From: Sulfurovum sp.
Lineage (GTDB): Bacteria > Campylobacterota > Campylobacteria > Campylobacterales > Sulfurovaceae
Direction: 5' to 3'
Assembly: GCA_027066595.1 (NCBI GenBank)
Contig: JAMONG010000254.1
Location: 1 to 6,535, forward strand
Length of the DNA stretch: 6,535 bases
Position 1 is the first letter of the stretch. Each line of letters starts with the position of its first letter. Shown here one piece after another: positions 6,324 through 6,535 of the stretch. A program made the position numbers and the translations under genes. The notes below the pieces were generated by a model that was not told the DNA's origin, did no database searches, and saw nothing but the letters and a program-made list of their open reading frames with translations.

Positions 6324-6535
6324 ATGAACACAAAAAAAATCTATTCAATCATACTTACGATAGTAGCGACACTACTTTTTACACAAATGAGTTATGCGAA
6401 AACAGCTGCAGAGATAAACAGAGATGTTGATACTGCTATAGAAAAATTTAAAAAAGAGGTACCAGGTGGTACAAGTTTTCTTCCTCAAACCAAAGGGTAT
6501 CTTGTATTTCCAAGAGTCATTAAAGCTGGACTCAT
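6324..6535 (+). CDS. SYLF-domain (Ysc84-type) lipid-binding exported protein, 5' part only
   Basis: Only the first 70 codons are in the window; the gene continues past the right edge. Residues 1-25 are a Sec signal peptide (K4-K5, a long hydrophobic core, S-Y-A before the cut), so the product is probably periplasmic. The mature start has A-x-E-I-N-R-D-V-D-x-A-I-E-K-F, then VPGGTSFLPQTKGYLVFP (residues 49-66) and KAGL. This is the typical N-terminal half of bacterial SYLF/DUF500 proteins, where a helical segment leads into a G-x-L-V-F-P strand and a G-G-rich barrel. SYLF domains bind phosphoinositides in eukaryotes; the bacterial role is not established. TAAGGA lies 6 bases before the ATG. The gene is divergent from the small DNA-binding protein gene, with a shared promoter region. 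Confidence 0.85.
   Translation, partial: MNTKKIYSIILTIVATLLFTQMSYAKTAAEINRDVDTAIEKFKKEVPGGTSFLPQTKGYLVFPRVIKAGL

Noticed and set aside
1..6535. CRISPR array, tRNA/rRNA gene, insertion sequence, integrase or toxin-antitoxin pair.
   Set aside because: I saw no regularly spaced repeats, no cloverleaf or rRNA-like segments, no transposase or integrase motifs and no terminal inverted repeats. The small HTH protein has no toxin partner, since its neighbours are exported proteins on other transcripts.

Overview
The window reads as chromosomal DNA from an AT-rich Gram-negative bacterium. Four of the five recognisable genes begin with Sec signal peptides, and one encodes an outer-membrane FadL-type beta-barrel. 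The base composition, the lysine/isoleucine/asparagine-rich proteins, the AAGGA/GGAG ribosome binding sites and the mostly -35-poor promoters would fit a Campylobacterota (Sulfurovum/Sulfurimonas-like) organism. That placement is an inference from style; no marker gene is present.

Layout, left to right. Positions 1-102 hold a perfect hairpin (50-75) in what looks like the gap between two convergent transcription units. Positions 103-3630 (minus strand) encode a very large exported zinc metalloprotease of the M66 (StcE/TagA) family, with an N-terminal array of an Ig-like, a discoidin-type and a cadherin-like module. It starts at a TTG codon. A 216-base divergent intergenic region follows, carrying promoters for the protease and for a FadL-family transporter (3847-5091, plus strand), which ends in a strong intrinsic terminator. 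Next is an unrecognised lysine-rich periplasmic protein (5184-5978, plus strand). Its probable terminator hairpin lies inside the last codons of a convergent small gene, 5981-6268 (minus strand), which encodes a predicted helix-turn-helix/coiled-coil DNA-binding protein. Divergent from that gene, and 55 bases away, starts a SYLF (Ysc84-type) lipid-binding protein that runs off the right edge.

The genes do not form one operon. They make at least four transcription units in alternating orientation, and the theme is the cell envelope: a secreted or surface glycoprotease, an outer-membrane hydrophobic-compound channel, a periplasmic protein and a periplasmic lipid-binding protein. The most system-like element is at the right end. 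The small regulator and the SYLF gene share one compact divergent promoter region, whose overlapping -10 boxes sit inside an imperfect inverted repeat, as expected for an autoregulated regulator/target pair. The most striking single gene is the M66 protease with its adhesive-type N-terminal modules.
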